From positions 1 to 26,750 of the forward strand of contig NZ_JAYKGK010000017.1 in the NCBI RefSeq assembly GCF_036860675.1: a DNA stretch of 26,750 nt, written 5' to 3'. Source of the DNA: Rosettibacter primus. GTDB taxonomy: Bacteria; Bacteroidota; Ignavibacteria; Ignavibacteriales; Melioribacteraceae. Positions 26,305 through 26,750 of the stretch are shown in pieces; within the stretch, counting starts at the first letter, position 1, and every line of letters begins with the position of its first letter. The notes under the pieces are model-generated. The model was not told the origin of the DNA, did no database searches, and saw only the letters and a program-made list of their open reading frames with translations. A program made the translations under genes and the position numbers.

Positions 26305-26333
26305 TTGCTAAGAATTGGTCATAGTATTATATT
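26305..26333 (+). promoter_or_regulatory. possible promoter of tRNA-Gly
   Basis: TTGCTA (26305-26310) and TATATT (26328-26333) are separated by exactly 17 nt. Transcription would begin near 26340, about 30 nt before the tRNA. The spacing and the 5/6 match of the -10 element are good for a sigma-70 type promoter; the -35 element is weak. Confidence 0.42.
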
Positions 26334-26369
26334 TACGCACAAAAATTATGGTTCTTTATAAATGATTAT

Positions 26370-26442
<73 letters not shown>

Positions 26443-26447
26443 CTAAA

Positions 26448-26480
26448 AAATCCCGATTATATTCGGGATTTCTTTTTTAA
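26448..26480 (+). terminator. intrinsic terminator after tRNA-Gly
   Basis: AAATCCCGA (26448-26456) pairs perfectly with TCGGGATTT (26463-26471) around a 6-nt loop, and TCTTTTTT follows. This is a standard Rho-independent terminator, 5 nt after the tRNA. It should end the tRNA-Gly transcript before the repeat array. Confidence 0.82.
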
Positions 26481-26490
26481 ACAGGTTTTC

Positions 26491-26564
26491 GACGGTGTAG
26501 CCAAGTGGTCTAAGGCGAGGGTCTGCAACCCGCCATTTTTGGCGGGCGAATCCGACCGCCGCCT
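26491..26564 (+). tRNA. tRNA-Cys-like element, copy 1 (aberrant)
   Basis: This 74-nt element keeps the tRNA-Cys acceptor stem, D arm (GCCAAGTGGTCTAAGGC), the 5' anticodon strand with CTGCAA (GCA anticodon) and the distal T-loop half CGAATCC, ending in discriminator T. The 3' anticodon strand, variable loop and 5' T-arm are replaced by a perfect hairpin at 26529-26546, so neither a normal anticodon stem nor a T-stem can form. This copy also has an A-C mismatch at the second acceptor pair. It may be a pseudo-tRNA or an RNA with another role. Confidence 0.55.
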
Positions 26565-26585
26565 CTTTGAAAAAATTTAGTATTT

Positions 26586-26659
26586 GGCGGTGTAGCCAAG
26601 TGGTCTAAGGCGAGGGTCTGCAACCCGCCATTTTTGGCGGGCGAATCCGACCGCCGCCT
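26586..26659 (+). tRNA. tRNA-Cys-like element, copy 2 (aberrant)
   Basis: Identical to copy 1 except that the acceptor strand is GGCGGTG, so all seven acceptor pairs form with CGCCGCC (one U-G). The hairpin replacing the 3' anticodon strand and 5' T-arm is at 26624-26641. In place of T54-T55 it has G-G, so the usual T-loop and D-loop contacts are lost. The GCA triplet could also sit in a 5-nt loop closed by GGGT/ACCC, which is not a normal anticodon arm. Confidence 0.55.
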
Positions 26660-26680
26660 CTTTGAAAAAATTTAGTATTT

Positions 26681-26750
26681 GGCGGTGTAGCCAAGTGGTC
26701 TAAGGCGAGGGTCTGCAACCCGCCATTTTTGGCGGGCGAATCCGACCGCC
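26681..26750 (+). tRNA. tRNA-Cys-like element, copy 3 (cut by window end)
   Basis: The first 70 of 74 nt are present and identical to copy 2, with the internal hairpin at 26719-26736. The last acceptor bases lie outside the window. Confidence 0.5.

Larger units (their letters stand above)
26491..26750 (+). repeat. 95-bp tandem array of tRNA-Cys-like units (runs off the window)
   Basis: Units begin at 26491, 26586 and 26681, a strict 95-bp period. Each is a 74-nt tRNA-like element plus a 21-nt AT-rich spacer (starting CTTTGAAAAAATTTAG). Units 1 and 2 are identical from the third base on; the only difference is the second base of unit 1 (A for G). Unit 3 is identical as far as the window goes (70 nt). 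The array probably continues beyond 26750. Complete identity, spacers included, means recent expansion, active homogenisation, or an assembly artefact. Confidence 0.93.

Noticed and set aside
26491..26750. CRISPR array
   Set aside because: The whole 95-bp period is conserved, spacers included, so there are no variable spacers, and the unit matches tRNA-Cys parts.

Overview
The window is AT-rich DNA from a free-living, probably anaerobic or facultative bacterium. It is best placed in or near Ignavibacteria (Chlorobi/Bacteroidetes group). The main clue is a secreted glycoside hydrolase ending in a type IX secretion sorting domain of the NFPNPFNPSTTIRYS...SGVYFYRI type, common in that lineage. 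A ferredoxin-dependent 2-oxoacid oxidoreductase fits the same placement. None of the five canonical tRNA genes encodes its own CCA end. The taxonomic call is inference from protein signatures only.

Layout. Positions 39-456 hold four minus-strand tRNA genes, transcribed in the order Pro-Arg-His-Glu. Positions 675-3815 are a plus-strand operon of two FtsX-type permeases and a LolD-like ATPase, probably a Lol lipoprotein-release system. From 3867 to 19598 almost everything is on the minus strand: an MscS-like channel with a C-terminal cyclic-nucleotide domain, an exported M14 peptidase, a GH5-like enzyme with Ig-like, CBM-like and sorting domains, leucyl aminopeptidase and an NrnA-like phosphoesterase (coupled), KorB and KorA (overlapping), DsbD, and glutamine-dependent NAD synthetase. 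A short plus-strand pair, PspC-domain and LiaF-like, follows at 19706-21051.

The minus-strand run from 25692 down to 21028 contains pcm-miaA, prfB, a single-domain cNMP-binding protein, a YjbQ-family protein, a family 2 glycosyltransferase, and an O6-alkylguanine-DNA alkyltransferase-like gene broken by one missing base. A UPF0316 membrane protein and tRNA-Gly close the unique sequence on the plus strand.

Three observations stand out. (1) The right edge is a perfect 95-bp tandem repeat, at least three units running off the window. Each unit is a 74-nt tRNA-Cys-like element in which the 3' anticodon strand, variable loop and 5' T-arm have been replaced by an 18-nt perfect hairpin without changing the overall length. 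(2) prfB carries the classic programmed +1 frameshift, but the in-frame stop is UAA rather than the usual UGA, which should change its autoregulatory logic. (3) The alkyltransferase gene is intact apart from a single-base deletion. Most other genes are housekeeping, and I see no phage, transposase, CRISPR or defence genes.
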